A DNA stretch of 23,873 nt from assembly GCA_032251455.1 (NCBI GenBank), contig JAVVEG010000027.1, positions 1 to 23,873 on the forward strand. Reading direction: 5' to 3'. Shown piece after piece: positions 17,501 to 23,873 of this stretch. The notes beneath the pieces were generated by a model, which ran no database searches, was not told the DNA's origin, and worked only from the letters and a program-made list of their open reading frames with translations. The translations under genes were made by a program, and so were the position numbers. Position 1 is the first letter of the stretch. Every line of letters starts with the position of its first letter. Source of the DNA: JAVVEG01 sp032251455. GTDB lineage: Bacteria > Pseudomonadota > Gammaproteobacteria > Pseudomonadales > Pseudohongiellaceae.

Positions 17501-17642
17501 GCTGTGGCCGCCGATGGCATGGGCCATCATCTCCGGGCTGCTGGCTTCCACCTTGCTGACCTTGCTGGTGGTGCCGGCGGTATGCCGCCTGTGGTTAAGC
17601 GACACTGTTCAGCACAAGCTGCCTGCGGCCTCAGGGATCTGA
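14595..17642 (+). CDS. RND efflux permease (AcrB/HAE1-like inner-membrane pump)
   Basis: A 1015-residue resistance-nodulation-division permease of normal length with the twelve-TM, two-repeat plan: TM1 near residues 11-30, a long periplasmic loop to about 330, TM2-6, a second loop about 540-850, and TM8-12. The proton-relay position in TM4 reads ILIDNAIVMVEN, with Asp401 retained and Asn402 where AcrB has the second Asp; TM10 has VVNNAIVLVD (Asn915/Asn916), where AcrB has Lys940. These changes are common in HAE1 relatives outside AcrB and do not by themselves imply loss of function. It would expel drugs, metabolites or lipids from the periplasm with proton import. Its start overlaps the adaptor stop, so the two are translationally coupled. 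Regulation by the divergent TetR is expected. Substrate cannot be told. Confidence 0.92.
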   Translation: MSSTSVLDKVVLRPRLVLLVVVMLGLAGLASFGSMARQEDPVFPYRNGLITVLYPGATAETMERLILEPLQDEISQVEEVLEYTATARTGVALVTVGLLDSLYETDPAWDRVRIAMARAENEFPDGVQEMTLDDRLMGLPAVVLAVAGDASVVKLSLAAERLKRNLMDLPGLSRIELEGDSKEQINIALHDAELARYGITPAVIANLIGQRNQVSPGGFLVVDAQRINLLANNEFPDIEAIRSTQVPIPGGGSVPLMAIAEVWRSATEPPEPSAWQDGEQVVALSLFTRLNQVDAIRFGETLRSRLEALRPAFAPLHIQELFFQPDQVENRLSSLQGSLLVSMFIITLVVFYGMGWRMGVLVASMLPVVTLISLGIYDFGGGVLHQIAVIGAVISLGILIDNAIVMVENIQFRLNQGEEKIQAMRAAIKELAGPLGASTATTLAAFTPLLLSKGGTADFTRGIPVMIMLTLSVSYLLAVTLAPLLAAWFLKPSNTQRTVWIESLGAQLARLSRRFPRSILLGGLALAIGSLALIPQLSMQFFPNADRPQVVVELFLPEGTDIRHTNDMAHRLEQSLRARPGVISIHRFVGFTGPGFYYNLPNATESPNRARLVVNTESLDDTGPLLEWVRAFVSDNHPELDLVASTLAQGPPRTAPVEVRLYHEDDSARLAAAEQVFRMIKAIPGAVDVRHNIDTGTPVLRLNVDDASAQRYGLNRSDVAQTLFARSLGVPVAQYRQELDPLPIVLRSEEGTQLEVSRLLSSYVYNAANEPVPVSQISQMEADWQVNSIHHRNGVRMLTVSSGLAAGYNFSQILARLNQQLEAEPLPPGTRMELGGDLESSGEANQAIFAVAPIGILLLLFFLLLQFNSYKRVGIILLTVPLAAAGIFPGLVLTGSPFGFQPLLGIIALVGIVVNNAIVLVDLVDQQLLSGASLAEAVDQAVSRRTRPILLTTATTVTGLLPLALSSSTLWPPMAWAIISGLLASTLLTLLVVPAVCRLWLSDTVQHKLPAASGI

Positions 17643-17646
17643 TTCG

Positions 17647-17681
17647 GGCACTTATTCAGGCACTTGTTCCAGGCACTTGCT
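17647..17681. repeat. Short imperfect tandem repeat after the RND permease stop
   Basis: GGCACTT recurs at 17647-17653, 17659-17665 and 17672-17678, in units of 12-13 bases with variants of CAGGCACTTGTTC. It fills the short space between the convergent permease and nitronate monooxygenase genes. No terminator hairpin was seen. Confidence 0.5.
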
Positions 17682-17691
17682 CAAAGGCTCC

Positions 17692-18648
17692 TTAGGTTCC
17701 CAGCAATCTGTTCCGGGCCTGCTCATATTCCTGCTGCAGCCGGGCTATCAGCTCGGCGGCAGGCACAATGCTGTCGACAGCACCGATGCCTTGACCACTG
17801 CCCCAGATTTCCTTCCAGGCTTTTTTGCCACCGGAGCTGAAGTTCATCTTGCTGGGGTCGCTTACCGGCAGATTGTCCGGGTCCAACCCGGCATTGACGA
17901 TGGAGGGCTTCAGGTAATTGCCGTGCACGCCGGTGATCAGGTTGGTGTAGACGATATCATCGGCGTGGCTGGCCACGATCATCTGTTTGTAGGCCTGCTC
18001 GGCATTGGCCTCTTCAGTGGCAATGAAGGCCGAGCCGATATAGGCCAGATCTGCCCCCATGGCCTGTGCCGCCAGAATGGCCTGACCGGTGGCAATGGCG
18101 CCAGATAGCACCAGCGGGCCATCGAACCATTGGCGGATTTCCTGGATCAACGCAAACGGTGAAATGGTACCTGCATGGCCCCCGGCCCCCGCTGCCACTG
18201 CAATCAGACCATCGGCTCCCTTCTCGATGGCTTTTTTGGCAAAGCGGTTGTTGATGACATCGTGCAGAGTAATGCCGCCATAGCTGTGCACCGCCTCATT
18301 GAGTTCCGGGCGAGCGCCCAGACTGGTAATGATGATGGGCACCTTGTACTTCACACACAGGTCCAGGTCATGTTGCAGGCGGTCATTGGACGCATGCACG
18401 ATCTGGTTCACGGCGAACGGGGCCGCAGGGGCATCAGGATTGGCCTGGTTGTAGGCATCCAGCTCGGTGGTGATCCGGATCAGCCATTGCTCCAGCACTT
18501 CGGCAGGCCGTGCGTTCAGCGCAGGAAAGGAACCGACGATACCAGCCTTGCATTGGGCGATGACCAGATCCGGGTTGGAGATGATGAACAAGGGCGAGGC
18601 GATGAGTGGCAGGCGCAGCGTATGTTGCAAAATGGCGGGTAAGGACAT
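17692..18648 (-). CDS. Nitronate monooxygenase-like FMN protein (2-nitropropane dioxygenase family)
   Basis: A 318-residue FMN-dependent TIM-barrel protein. Early signatures are SPLFIISNPDLVIAQCKAG and GSFPALNARP. The middle QIVHASNDRLQHDL and the FMN-phosphate binding segment VAAGAGGHAGT are typical, followed by LSGAIATGQAILAAQAMGADLAYIGSAF. The family oxidises alkyl nitronates or propionate-3-nitronate, or reduces enoyl-type compounds in lipid synthesis, with FMN and O2 or NADH. The substrate here is unknown, and annotations in this family are often over-specific. Length is normal. It is divergent from the crotonase, sharing 188 bases that contain a 15-base perfect palindrome. The ATG at 18648 opens directly on the conserved MSLPAIL N-terminus. 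Confidence 0.87.
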   Translation of the reverse strand: MSLPAILQHTLRLPLIASPLFIISNPDLVIAQCKAGIVGSFPALNARPAEVLEQWLIRITTELDAYNQANPDAPAAPFAVNQIVHASNDRLQHDLDLCVKYKVPIIITSLGARPELNEAVHSYGGITLHDVINNRFAKKAIEKGADGLIAVAAGAGGHAGTISPFALIQEIRQWFDGPLVLSGAIATGQAILAAQAMGADLAYIGSAFIATEEANAEQAYKQMIVASHADDIVYTNLITGVHGNYLKPSIVNAGLDPDNLPVSDPSKMNFSSGGKKAWKEIWGSGQGIGAVDSIVPAAELIARLQQEYEQARNRLLGT

Positions 18649-18710
18649 CGATAAGTTCCTGTAGCTGATAGAGGGTCGTGATTATCGGGCTGATTAGCGG
18701 GCCAAGTATA

Positions 18711-18725
18711 CCTGCTGCCAGCAGG
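18711..18725. promoter_or_regulatory. 15-base perfect palindrome in a divergent promoter region
   Basis: CCTGCTG-C-CAGCAGG is symmetrical over all seven base pairs. It lies about midway between the nitronate monooxygenase and crotonase starts. A -35-like TTGACA follows at 18741-18746, with no good -10. The size and position suit an operator for a dimeric regulator; no regulator gene adjoins it. Confidence 0.45.
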
Positions 18726-18836
18726 GGCTTCAGTAATTTTTTGACACTTTGTTAATGAGATTCCAGCAGTTCCCGGGTATTATTGACGTTTGCACCGGAA
18801 CAGCAAACCTGGGTGAAGCAGGGCGAGGAAAGCAAG

Positions 18837-19658
18837 ATGCAGATAAGCGGCGTACAGGAAAATCGTGTCATCGTCAGTTTCGCTGACGGCATTGCCGATG
18901 TTCGCCTGAACCGGCCGGATAAACGCAATGCGCTGGATGATGCCCTGTTCCAGTCCCTGGCAGCGGTGGGGGAGGCGCTGAAAACCCTGTCTGGCTTGCG
19001 TGCAGTGGTGCTGTCCGGTGAGGGCGATTCCTTTTGTGCCGGCCTTGATTTTGGTTCATTCAAGGGCATGGCCTCACGTACTGATACGGCGTCCACCTCC
19101 ACCATCGGTACGGTGACTGCGCAGGGCATCACGCATCTGGCCCAGCAGGTATGCTGGGTCTGGCAGGAATTGCCGGTGCCGGTGATTGCCGCATTGCATG
19201 GACATGCCCTGGGAGGAGGCCTGCAGATTGCACTCGGAGCGGATATCCGTATTGCCCATCCGCACACGCAGTTATCCGTACGCGAGACATTCTGGGGGCT
19301 GATTCCGGACATGACCGGCACCTTGTTGCTGTCTCACCTAGTGCGGCCCGATGTAGCCCGTGAACTGGTGTATACCGCCAGGCTGGTCCAGGCCGACGAG
19401 GCACACACGCTGGGTCTGGTCACCCATCTGGCGGAAACACCACTGGCCATGGCACAGGCACTGGCCGTTGAGATTGCCGGGCGCAGCCCGGATGCGGTGC
19501 GGGCTGCCAAACGCCTGTTGACCCGCACATTGAAGCAGGAAGCCGCCGCCCAGTTTGCCGCAGAACGGGAGGAAATTTACCGCCTGATCGGTTCTCCCAA
19601 CCAGAACGAAGCAGTCAGGGCTTATTTTGAAAAACGCAGTCCGGTATTCAAGGATTGA
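18837..19658 (+). CDS. Crotonase/enoyl-CoA hydratase-isomerase superfamily protein
   Basis: A 273-residue acyl-CoA-binding enzyme of the crotonase fold. NRPDKRNALDD at 25-35 and GDSFCAGLDF at 63-72 are the CoA/oxyanion elements; HGHALGGGLQIALGADIRI follows (121-139). The residue aligned with hydratase Glu144 is Gln130, whereas Glu150 (aligned with Glu164) and Asp158 are kept, eight residues apart as in dienoyl-CoA isomerase. A plain enoyl-CoA hydratase function is therefore doubtful; an isomerase or a related acyl-CoA role is as likely. The start at 18837 follows GAGGAA by six bases; an upstream TTG (18783) gives an unconserved 18-residue extension and is rejected. The HAD gene begins 29 bases after the stop and is probably cotranscribed. 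Confidence 0.88.
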   Translation: MQISGVQENRVIVSFADGIADVRLNRPDKRNALDDALFQSLAAVGEALKTLSGLRAVVLSGEGDSFCAGLDFGSFKGMASRTDTASTSTIGTVTAQGITHLAQQVCWVWQELPVPVIAALHGHALGGGLQIALGADIRIAHPHTQLSVRETFWGLIPDMTGTLLLSHLVRPDVARELVYTARLVQADEAHTLGLVTHLAETPLAMAQALAVEIAGRSPDAVRAAKRLLTRTLKQEAAAQFAAEREEIYRLIGSPNQNEAVRAYFEKRSPVFKD

Positions 19659-19687
19659 TACTGTTTTAATGCTATCTTTGCAGGCCT

Positions 19688-20509
19688 ATGGAACTCATTG
19701 TCTTTGATCTTGATGGAACCCTGCTTGACCGTTCGTCACGCATATCCACCTACACCCAGGAAACCCTGATACTGCTTGCGGAAAAAGGGATTGCCTACAC
19801 CGTGGCTACCGGCCGCTCCCTGCATGCTGCCCAGGAAATTCTGACCGGGCACGGGTTTCTTCTGCCCCATATCTACAGCAACGGCGTACTGATCTGGGAT
19901 CCGCGCGCAGACACCCTGCTGATGGACAATTTTCTTGCCCTGGCTGAGGTGGGACATTTGCTGGAAGCCATTCTGGCGCAGGGCATCACTCCGTTCATTA
20001 CCTGCATGAACAGCAAACAGGAACACTTCATTTTTCACCCACCAGTGCAGACCGAAATGGAAGAACGTCTGCTGACACTGTTTCAGGCCCGGCCCCGGGT
20101 CAAGATACTGCCGGCGGCGCAGATGCCTGCTGACGTGGAGATCAGCAATGTCAGCATGATTGGCCCGGGCAGCAAGATTGAAGCCATACAGTTGGCCATG
20201 AGCAGTGAAGAGCATCTGGTGGCCTACTCCGGCCCGGCCATCGAAAACAGTGGCATGAAGTGGATGGATGTGCATCACTGCAAGGCCAGCAAAGGCGGCG
20301 CAGTGACCTTGCTGCGCGAGCAGCTGGGAGTCAGCAAGGTGATTTGCTTTGGTGATAGTGACAACGATCTGAGCATGTTTGCCATGGCCGATGAAGCCTA
20401 TGCCCCGGCGAATGCGCTGGCCGTGGTCAAATCAGCCGCAACTGCGGTTATCGGCCCTCACGATGCCGATGGCATTGCACACTTTCTGCGGGAGCGCTTT
20501 GCACTTTGA
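19688..20509 (+). CDS. Cof-type HAD-IIB family phosphatase
   Basis: A 273-residue HAD phosphatase with a C2-type cap. Motif I FDLDGTLLDR holds Asp7 and Asp9; motif II VATGRS has Thr41; Lys202 of SKGGAVTLL is motif III; GDSDNDLSMF (Asp223, Asp227) is motif IV. The cap lies at about residues 85-190. Family members dephosphorylate sugar phosphates, FMN or pyridoxal phosphate in the cytosol; this one cannot be assigned to a substrate. It follows the crotonase by 29 bases and is convergent with lldD, 11 bases away. The ATG is preceded by only a weak ribosome-binding site, in keeping with translation from an upstream gene's transcript. Confidence 0.9.
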   Translation: MELIVFDLDGTLLDRSSRISTYTQETLILLAEKGIAYTVATGRSLHAAQEILTGHGFLLPHIYSNGVLIWDPRADTLLMDNFLALAEVGHLLEAILAQGITPFITCMNSKQEHFIFHPPVQTEMEERLLTLFQARPRVKILPAAQMPADVEISNVSMIGPGSKIEAIQLAMSSEEHLVAYSGPAIENSGMKWMDVHHCKASKGGAVTLLREQLGVSKVICFGDSDNDLSMFAMADEAYAPANALAVVKSAATAVIGPHDADGIAHFLRERFAL

Positions 20510-20520
20510 GTGCTCCCTAA

Positions 20521-21663
20521 TCACTCAACCAGCAAATGCCGGCCTGCTGTGCGTACATCCGTGCAGCCGGTCAAGGCCATGGCCACACGCAATTCAGCAC
20601 GCAGGGTGTTGAGCAGGCGGGCAACGGCTGCCTCGCCACCGGCAGCCAGGGGAAATGCCCAGGCCCGGCCGAGCAGGCAGGCATCGGCTCCCAATGCCAG
20701 GGCGCGCAGCACATCGAGACCGGAACGTACGCCCCCGTCCATCAGCACAGGGACTTTGCCATCGACACTGGCCACGATTCCGGGCAGGGCGCTTACCGTG
20801 GAAGGCACGCCGTCAAGCTGCCGGCCACCGTGGTTCGATACGATCAGGCCATCCGCACCGGCTGCGATAGCGGCGCGAGCATCTTCTGTATCCAGTATGC
20901 CCTTGATCAGAATCGGGCCCTGCCAGCGTTCACGTACCCATTCCAGGTCCTTCCAGGAAACTGTTGCATCGAAATTGCGTTGTACCCAGCCGGCAAAGGA
21001 GCTGAAACTGCTGCTATCGCTAACGGCGTCGGCGATGTTGCCGAAGGTGTGAGGCTTGCCGTTCAGTTGCACATCCCAGAGCCAGCGGGGATGGGTTATG
21101 CCCTGCCAGATGCGTTTGATGTCGGTCGCCAGACCGGGTGCTGCGGACATGCCGGAATGGATATCGCGGTAGCGGGCGCCTGCCACCGGCAGGTCCACGG
21201 TAAATACCAGCACCGGGCACTGGCAGGCCTGGACGCGGGCAATCAACTCCGCCATATAGCCGCGGTCCTTGATCATGTACAGCTGATACCAGGGCGGTGC
21301 CGGGCTGTGCTCAGTGACTTCTTCAACACTGCAGATGCCAACGGTGGACAGGCAAAAAGGGACACCAGTCTGATGCGCAGCCCGTGCCGCCTGAATTTCG
21401 CCGCGCCGGGTAAACATGCCGGCGAACCCGACCGGGCCCAGCGCCAGCGGCATGGCCAGTTGTTGACCAAACAATTCAATGCCGGTGTGCAGTTCGGACA
21501 CATCACACATGACCCGTTGCCGCAGAGCCAGCTCCTGCATGTCAGAGACATTTCGGGCCAGGGTTTGCTCGGCGTAAGAGCCACCATCGAGGTATTCGAA
21601 AAACAGGGGGGGCAAACGCTTGCGTGCGGCCTTGCGGTAATCAGCAACAGTGACGGCAACCAT
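20521..21663 (-). CDS. lldD: FMN-dependent L-lactate dehydrogenase
   Basis: A 380-residue member of the FMN alpha-hydroxy-acid oxidase family. The order is as in LldD: FFEYLDGG (Tyr24), LGPVGFAGMF (75-84), WYQLYM (Tyr126, Tyr129), FTVDLPVAGARYRD (Arg165), ILIKG (Lys254), catalytic His278 and Arg281 in SNHGGRQLDG, and DGGVRSGLDVLRALALGADA. It should oxidise L-lactate to pyruvate, passing electrons to the quinone pool, and is probably membrane-associated. Related enzymes use mandelate or glycolate, so lactate is the best but not the only reading. It lies 73 bases downstream of the amidohydrolase in the same direction and may be in its operon. A long antisense frame covers the gene but is a shadow. 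Confidence 0.88.
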   Translation of the reverse strand: MVAVTVADYRKAARKRLPPLFFEYLDGGSYAEQTLARNVSDMQELALRQRVMCDVSELHTGIELFGQQLAMPLALGPVGFAGMFTRRGEIQAARAAHQTGVPFCLSTVGICSVEEVTEHSPAPPWYQLYMIKDRGYMAELIARVQACQCPVLVFTVDLPVAGARYRDIHSGMSAAPGLATDIKRIWQGITHPRWLWDVQLNGKPHTFGNIADAVSDSSSFSSFAGWVQRNFDATVSWKDLEWVRERWQGPILIKGILDTEDARAAIAAGADGLIVSNHGGRQLDGVPSTVSALPGIVASVDGKVPVLMDGGVRSGLDVLRALALGADACLLGRAWAFPLAAGGEAAVARLLNTLRAELRVAMALTGCTDVRTAGRHLLVE

Positions 21664-21736
21664 GACACTAATCCTTTGTAGTTGAAAATGCGAAATGTTC
21701 GCTTGCCGGCAGGTGTCCCGGCTGTCCAGACCAGGG

Positions 21737-23281
21737 CTACAGCTGCGGCAGCGGCAAGGGCCCGTCGCGCAGTATTCTGCCCCAGACCCGCTCGGAGATG
21801 GCGAAAGCCTCCTCCATTATGGCAGCCTCGTCAACAGTGAGTATCCGGTGGTCGCGCATGATGAACTCGCCATCGACCATGACACTCTCGATATCGGAGG
21901 GCTGGCCATTATGAATCCAGGCCGAGAGAATACGTCCAGAAGGCGTCAGGTGTGGTTTCATTCGGTCGAGCACGAGCAGGTCGGCCTTCTTGCCGGGTTC
22001 GAGAGAGCCCAGGTTGCGGGCCTGGTTGACGGCCTGCGCGCCTCCACCTGCTGCATCGGCCAGCATGTCTTCGGGCTGTGGCAAGGTGCCGGGAATCTCA
22101 TCATTGCGTTGAATGCGCTCCAGCGAAATGGCTGTTTTCATGACATGCAGCATGTCGTTATTGTTGTTATCCGTGCCGAGGGCAATCGGACAGCCCGCCG
22201 CCCGCAAGGCGGTGATGGGTGGGCTGACTCCACGGTTGGCTGCCATCGCGGCCTGGTGAGTAATAATGGTTCTGGTATTGCCCAGCGCCGCAATCTCGGT
22301 GGCATCACAGTAGCGGGCGTGCGCGGCAAACAGGCGTGGCCCCAGAAAGCCGTGTCGTTCCAGGAAAAGTGCAGGCCTTACCCCGTGATAGCGCAGCATG
22401 AAGTCGACCTCGGCAATCGACTGGGTCATATGGATGGTGTAGCCCAGGTCATGCCGGTCGGCAAATTCACGCACATCGCGTAACAGCTGGGGGGAGGACA
22501 GTTCAGTCAGCGCAGCGGCAGGGAATACACTGATCTTGCCATTGTTGCGGCCATGCCATTCGCTGTGCAGATCGGCGATGCGTTGCATGCCTTCTGTGCG
22601 CAATCTGTCGGAAAAAGTGGGGGGCACGCTGTTGGCAAGCCGTGGTGGTGACATGGGGCCGTCCACGGTCTCGATATCGCGCACGGATTCGGCAAACACC
22701 CAGCGCAGGCCAGTCTCGGCCAGTGCGGCGGCATCCCTGGCAATGCCGCCAGTGTTCTGAACCAGCGTGGTGGTGCCGCTGCGGATGCCTTCCAGGGCAG
22801 CGACTACGGACATGAGGGTGGCTTCCTCGGCAGAGATCAGACTGCCGGGGCTGATGGGCAATTGCAGCGAATTGGGAAAACCGAAGTCTTCGTTGAAGCC
22901 GCGCTCCAGTGCAGCAGCCAGATGGGCATGGCAGTTGATCAGGCCGGGCAACAGGGCCTTGCGACTGCCGTCATACACCTCTGCCTGCGGAAACTGCGCC
23001 ATGATCTCATCCGTGTCGCCAATGGCGGCGATACGGCCGTCCTGCACAGCCAGGGCGACATCGAGCAGGGTGCGGCGCTGGGCATCGTTGGTTACTACCG
23101 TGGTATGGGTAAATACGATGGTCCTGCCAGGGTTGGTGTCGGCCGAGCGGCCCGTCCCATCTGCAGGCTGCTGTGCGGCCAGAAAACCTGGTGACAGCAT
23201 GCCAGCGCCGAGGGCGGCACCTGCCCCTGCCAGAAGTTGACGCCGGCTGATCGGATTCTGATCCTGTGTCTTATTGTTCAT
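21737..23281 (-). CDS. Tat-exported metal-dependent amidohydrolase (chlorohydrolase/deaminase-like)
   Basis: A 514-residue amidohydrolase with a twin-arginine signal, ISRRQLLAGAGAALGAG at 11-27, followed by AAQQPADG at about 35. The metal-binding set is intact: His118 and His120 in the HxH motif after LPGLIN, His284 (YTIHMTQ), His321 (AHARYCD), and Asp371 (ALGTDNNNND). The family includes S-adenosylhomocysteine/methylthioadenosine deaminases, cytosine/guanine deaminases and triazine hydrolases. A Tat signal means folding with metal in the cytosol before export, unusual for those members. Its substrate is unknown. The GGAG site lies seven bases before the ATG at 23281. lldD follows in the same direction. 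Confidence 0.88.
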   Translation of the reverse strand: MNNKTQDQNPISRRQLLAGAGAALGAGMLSPGFLAAQQPADGTGRSADTNPGRTIVFTHTTVVTNDAQRRTLLDVALAVQDGRIAAIGDTDEIMAQFPQAEVYDGSRKALLPGLINCHAHLAAALERGFNEDFGFPNSLQLPISPGSLISAEEATLMSVVAALEGIRSGTTTLVQNTGGIARDAAALAETGLRWVFAESVRDIETVDGPMSPPRLANSVPPTFSDRLRTEGMQRIADLHSEWHGRNNGKISVFPAAALTELSSPQLLRDVREFADRHDLGYTIHMTQSIAEVDFMLRYHGVRPALFLERHGFLGPRLFAAHARYCDATEIAALGNTRTIITHQAAMAANRGVSPPITALRAAGCPIALGTDNNNNDMLHVMKTAISLERIQRNDEIPGTLPQPEDMLADAAGGGAQAVNQARNLGSLEPGKKADLLVLDRMKPHLTPSGRILSAWIHNGQPSDIESVMVDGEFIMRDHRILTVDEAAIMEEAFAISERVWGRILRDGPLPLPQL

Positions 23282-23414
23282 GAGCGGTCTCCGCTGACAG
23301 CTTGTTGTACATTGAGCGAAACCTTTTTATAGTGCAATCGAACTCTCCAATGCAACCCATAACTGTGAACAGGCTCATTTTCAGACAATGCTATTCAGAG
23401 GCTCCCTAAACCAG

Positions 23415-23873
23415 ATGACTCCCATCCAGATCAGCACCCTGCAGGACAGGCCCGATTATCTACCGGTTCTGGCTGACTGGCATCATGCCGAATGGTCCTA
23501 CTTGAACCCGGAGCGGACACTGGCCATGCGTATCGAACAAATGCGCGAGGATCTGCAAGGCCAGGTGATACCCACCACCTATGTCGCCGAGTGTGAAGGG
23601 GAACTGCTGGGCTCTGCGTCCCTGCTGGCCGCTGACATGAGCAGTCACCCGGAGCTGTCGCCCTGGCTGGGCAGTGTATATGTGGCCGACAGATACCGCC
23701 GGCAGGGGATAGGGTCTACTCTGGTCAGGCGGGTCATGCAGCATGCCAGGGAGCATGGTATCAGCCAGCTTTATCTCTATACGCCCGACCAGGCGCAACT
23801 GTACGCCCGCCTGGGATGGCAGGTGTTTAACGAAGAGTCCTATAACGGAACGCCGGTCACGATCATGCATATC
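23415..23873 (+). CDS. GNAT-family N-acetyltransferase (partial, runs off the end)
   Basis: An open frame of at least 153 codons from ATG 23415 to the window end with no stop. The acetyl-CoA binding motif A is visible: SVYVADRYRRQGIGSTLVRR (about 94-113), with the R-x-x-G-x-G/A turn. It is followed by LYARLGWQVFNEESYNG, the usual motif B region. The upstream part (WHHAEWSYLNP, TYVAECEGELLGSASLL) fits a small-molecule acetyltransferase. The substrate is unknown. An in-frame ATG at 23388 would add nine residues; neither start has a clear ribosome-binding site, so the true start is uncertain. It is divergent from the amidohydrolase, with 133 bases between them. The C-terminus and any downstream partner cannot be seen. 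Confidence 0.85.
   Translation, partial: MTPIQISTLQDRPDYLPVLADWHHAEWSYLNPERTLAMRIEQMREDLQGQVIPTTYVAECEGELLGSASLLAADMSSHPELSPWLGSVYVADRYRRQGIGSTLVRRVMQHAREHGISQLYLYTPDQAQLYARLGWQVFNEESYNGTPVTIMHI

Noticed and set aside
20536..21681. A 381-codon open frame antisense to lldD
   Set aside because: Its product has no family signature, while the minus strand has every conserved residue of LldD. It is a shadow frame in high-GC codon-biased DNA.

Overview
The window looks like a chromosomal segment of a gammaproteobacterium, probably marine or otherwise Na+-using. The reasons are close resemblance to enterobacterial YdfG and to the YeeN branch of YebC, an NhaC antiporter, a Na+-coupled amino acid carrier, a Tat-exported enzyme and an RND pump. 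The genus cannot be read from the sequence. The sequence is a draft scaffold with two 100-N gaps (10449-10548 and 14408-14507). The first is flanked by an exact 55-base duplication, so it is almost certainly an unmerged contig overlap. I see no rRNA, tRNA, CRISPR array, transposase or integrase.

Layout: 1-85 holds the C-terminal tail of a plus-strand gene, probably gamma-glutamyltransferase. 79-1853 (minus) is a TetR regulator followed by a small-molecule O-methyltransferase. 2089-4285 (minus) is a two-gene unit, ydfG-like reductase then NhaC Na+/H+ antiporter. 4405-5139 (plus) is a YebC/YeeN-family protein. 5251-6957 (plus) is a tightly coupled pair, an XRE-HTH/ImmA-type zinc peptidase and a PIN-domain protein. 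It sits behind a strong promoter overlapped by repeats, with the start codon at the predicted transcription start. This is the best accessory, toxin-antitoxin-like or defence-like candidate here. 7058-10274 is a divergent amino-acid unit: sdaA (minus) and an AGCS-family carrier (plus) with an unusually long extra loop.

10321-11729 (minus) is a secreted family VIII esterase/beta-lactamase-like hydrolase broken by the first gap, and 11878-12450 (plus) is a SYLF-domain exported protein. 12464-17642 is a TetR regulator divergent from an RND adaptor/permease operon, with an inverted-repeat candidate operator between them and the second gap inside the adaptor. 17692-18648 (minus) is a nitronate monooxygenase-like flavoprotein, divergent from a crotonase and a Cof-type HAD phosphatase (18837-20509, plus). 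20521-23281 (minus) is a Tat-exported amidohydrolase followed by lldD. A GNAT acetyltransferase starts at 23415 and runs off the end.

How the genes work together: most units are short operons or divergent pairs of metabolism and transport. Serine and alanine/glycine metabolism link sdaA, the AGCS carrier and possibly ydfG. Two TetR-controlled modules (methyltransferase and RND pump) suggest responses to small molecules. No intergenic stretch exceeds 300 bases. The longest (1854-2088, 13136-13361, 18649-18836) hold the candidate control sites listed.
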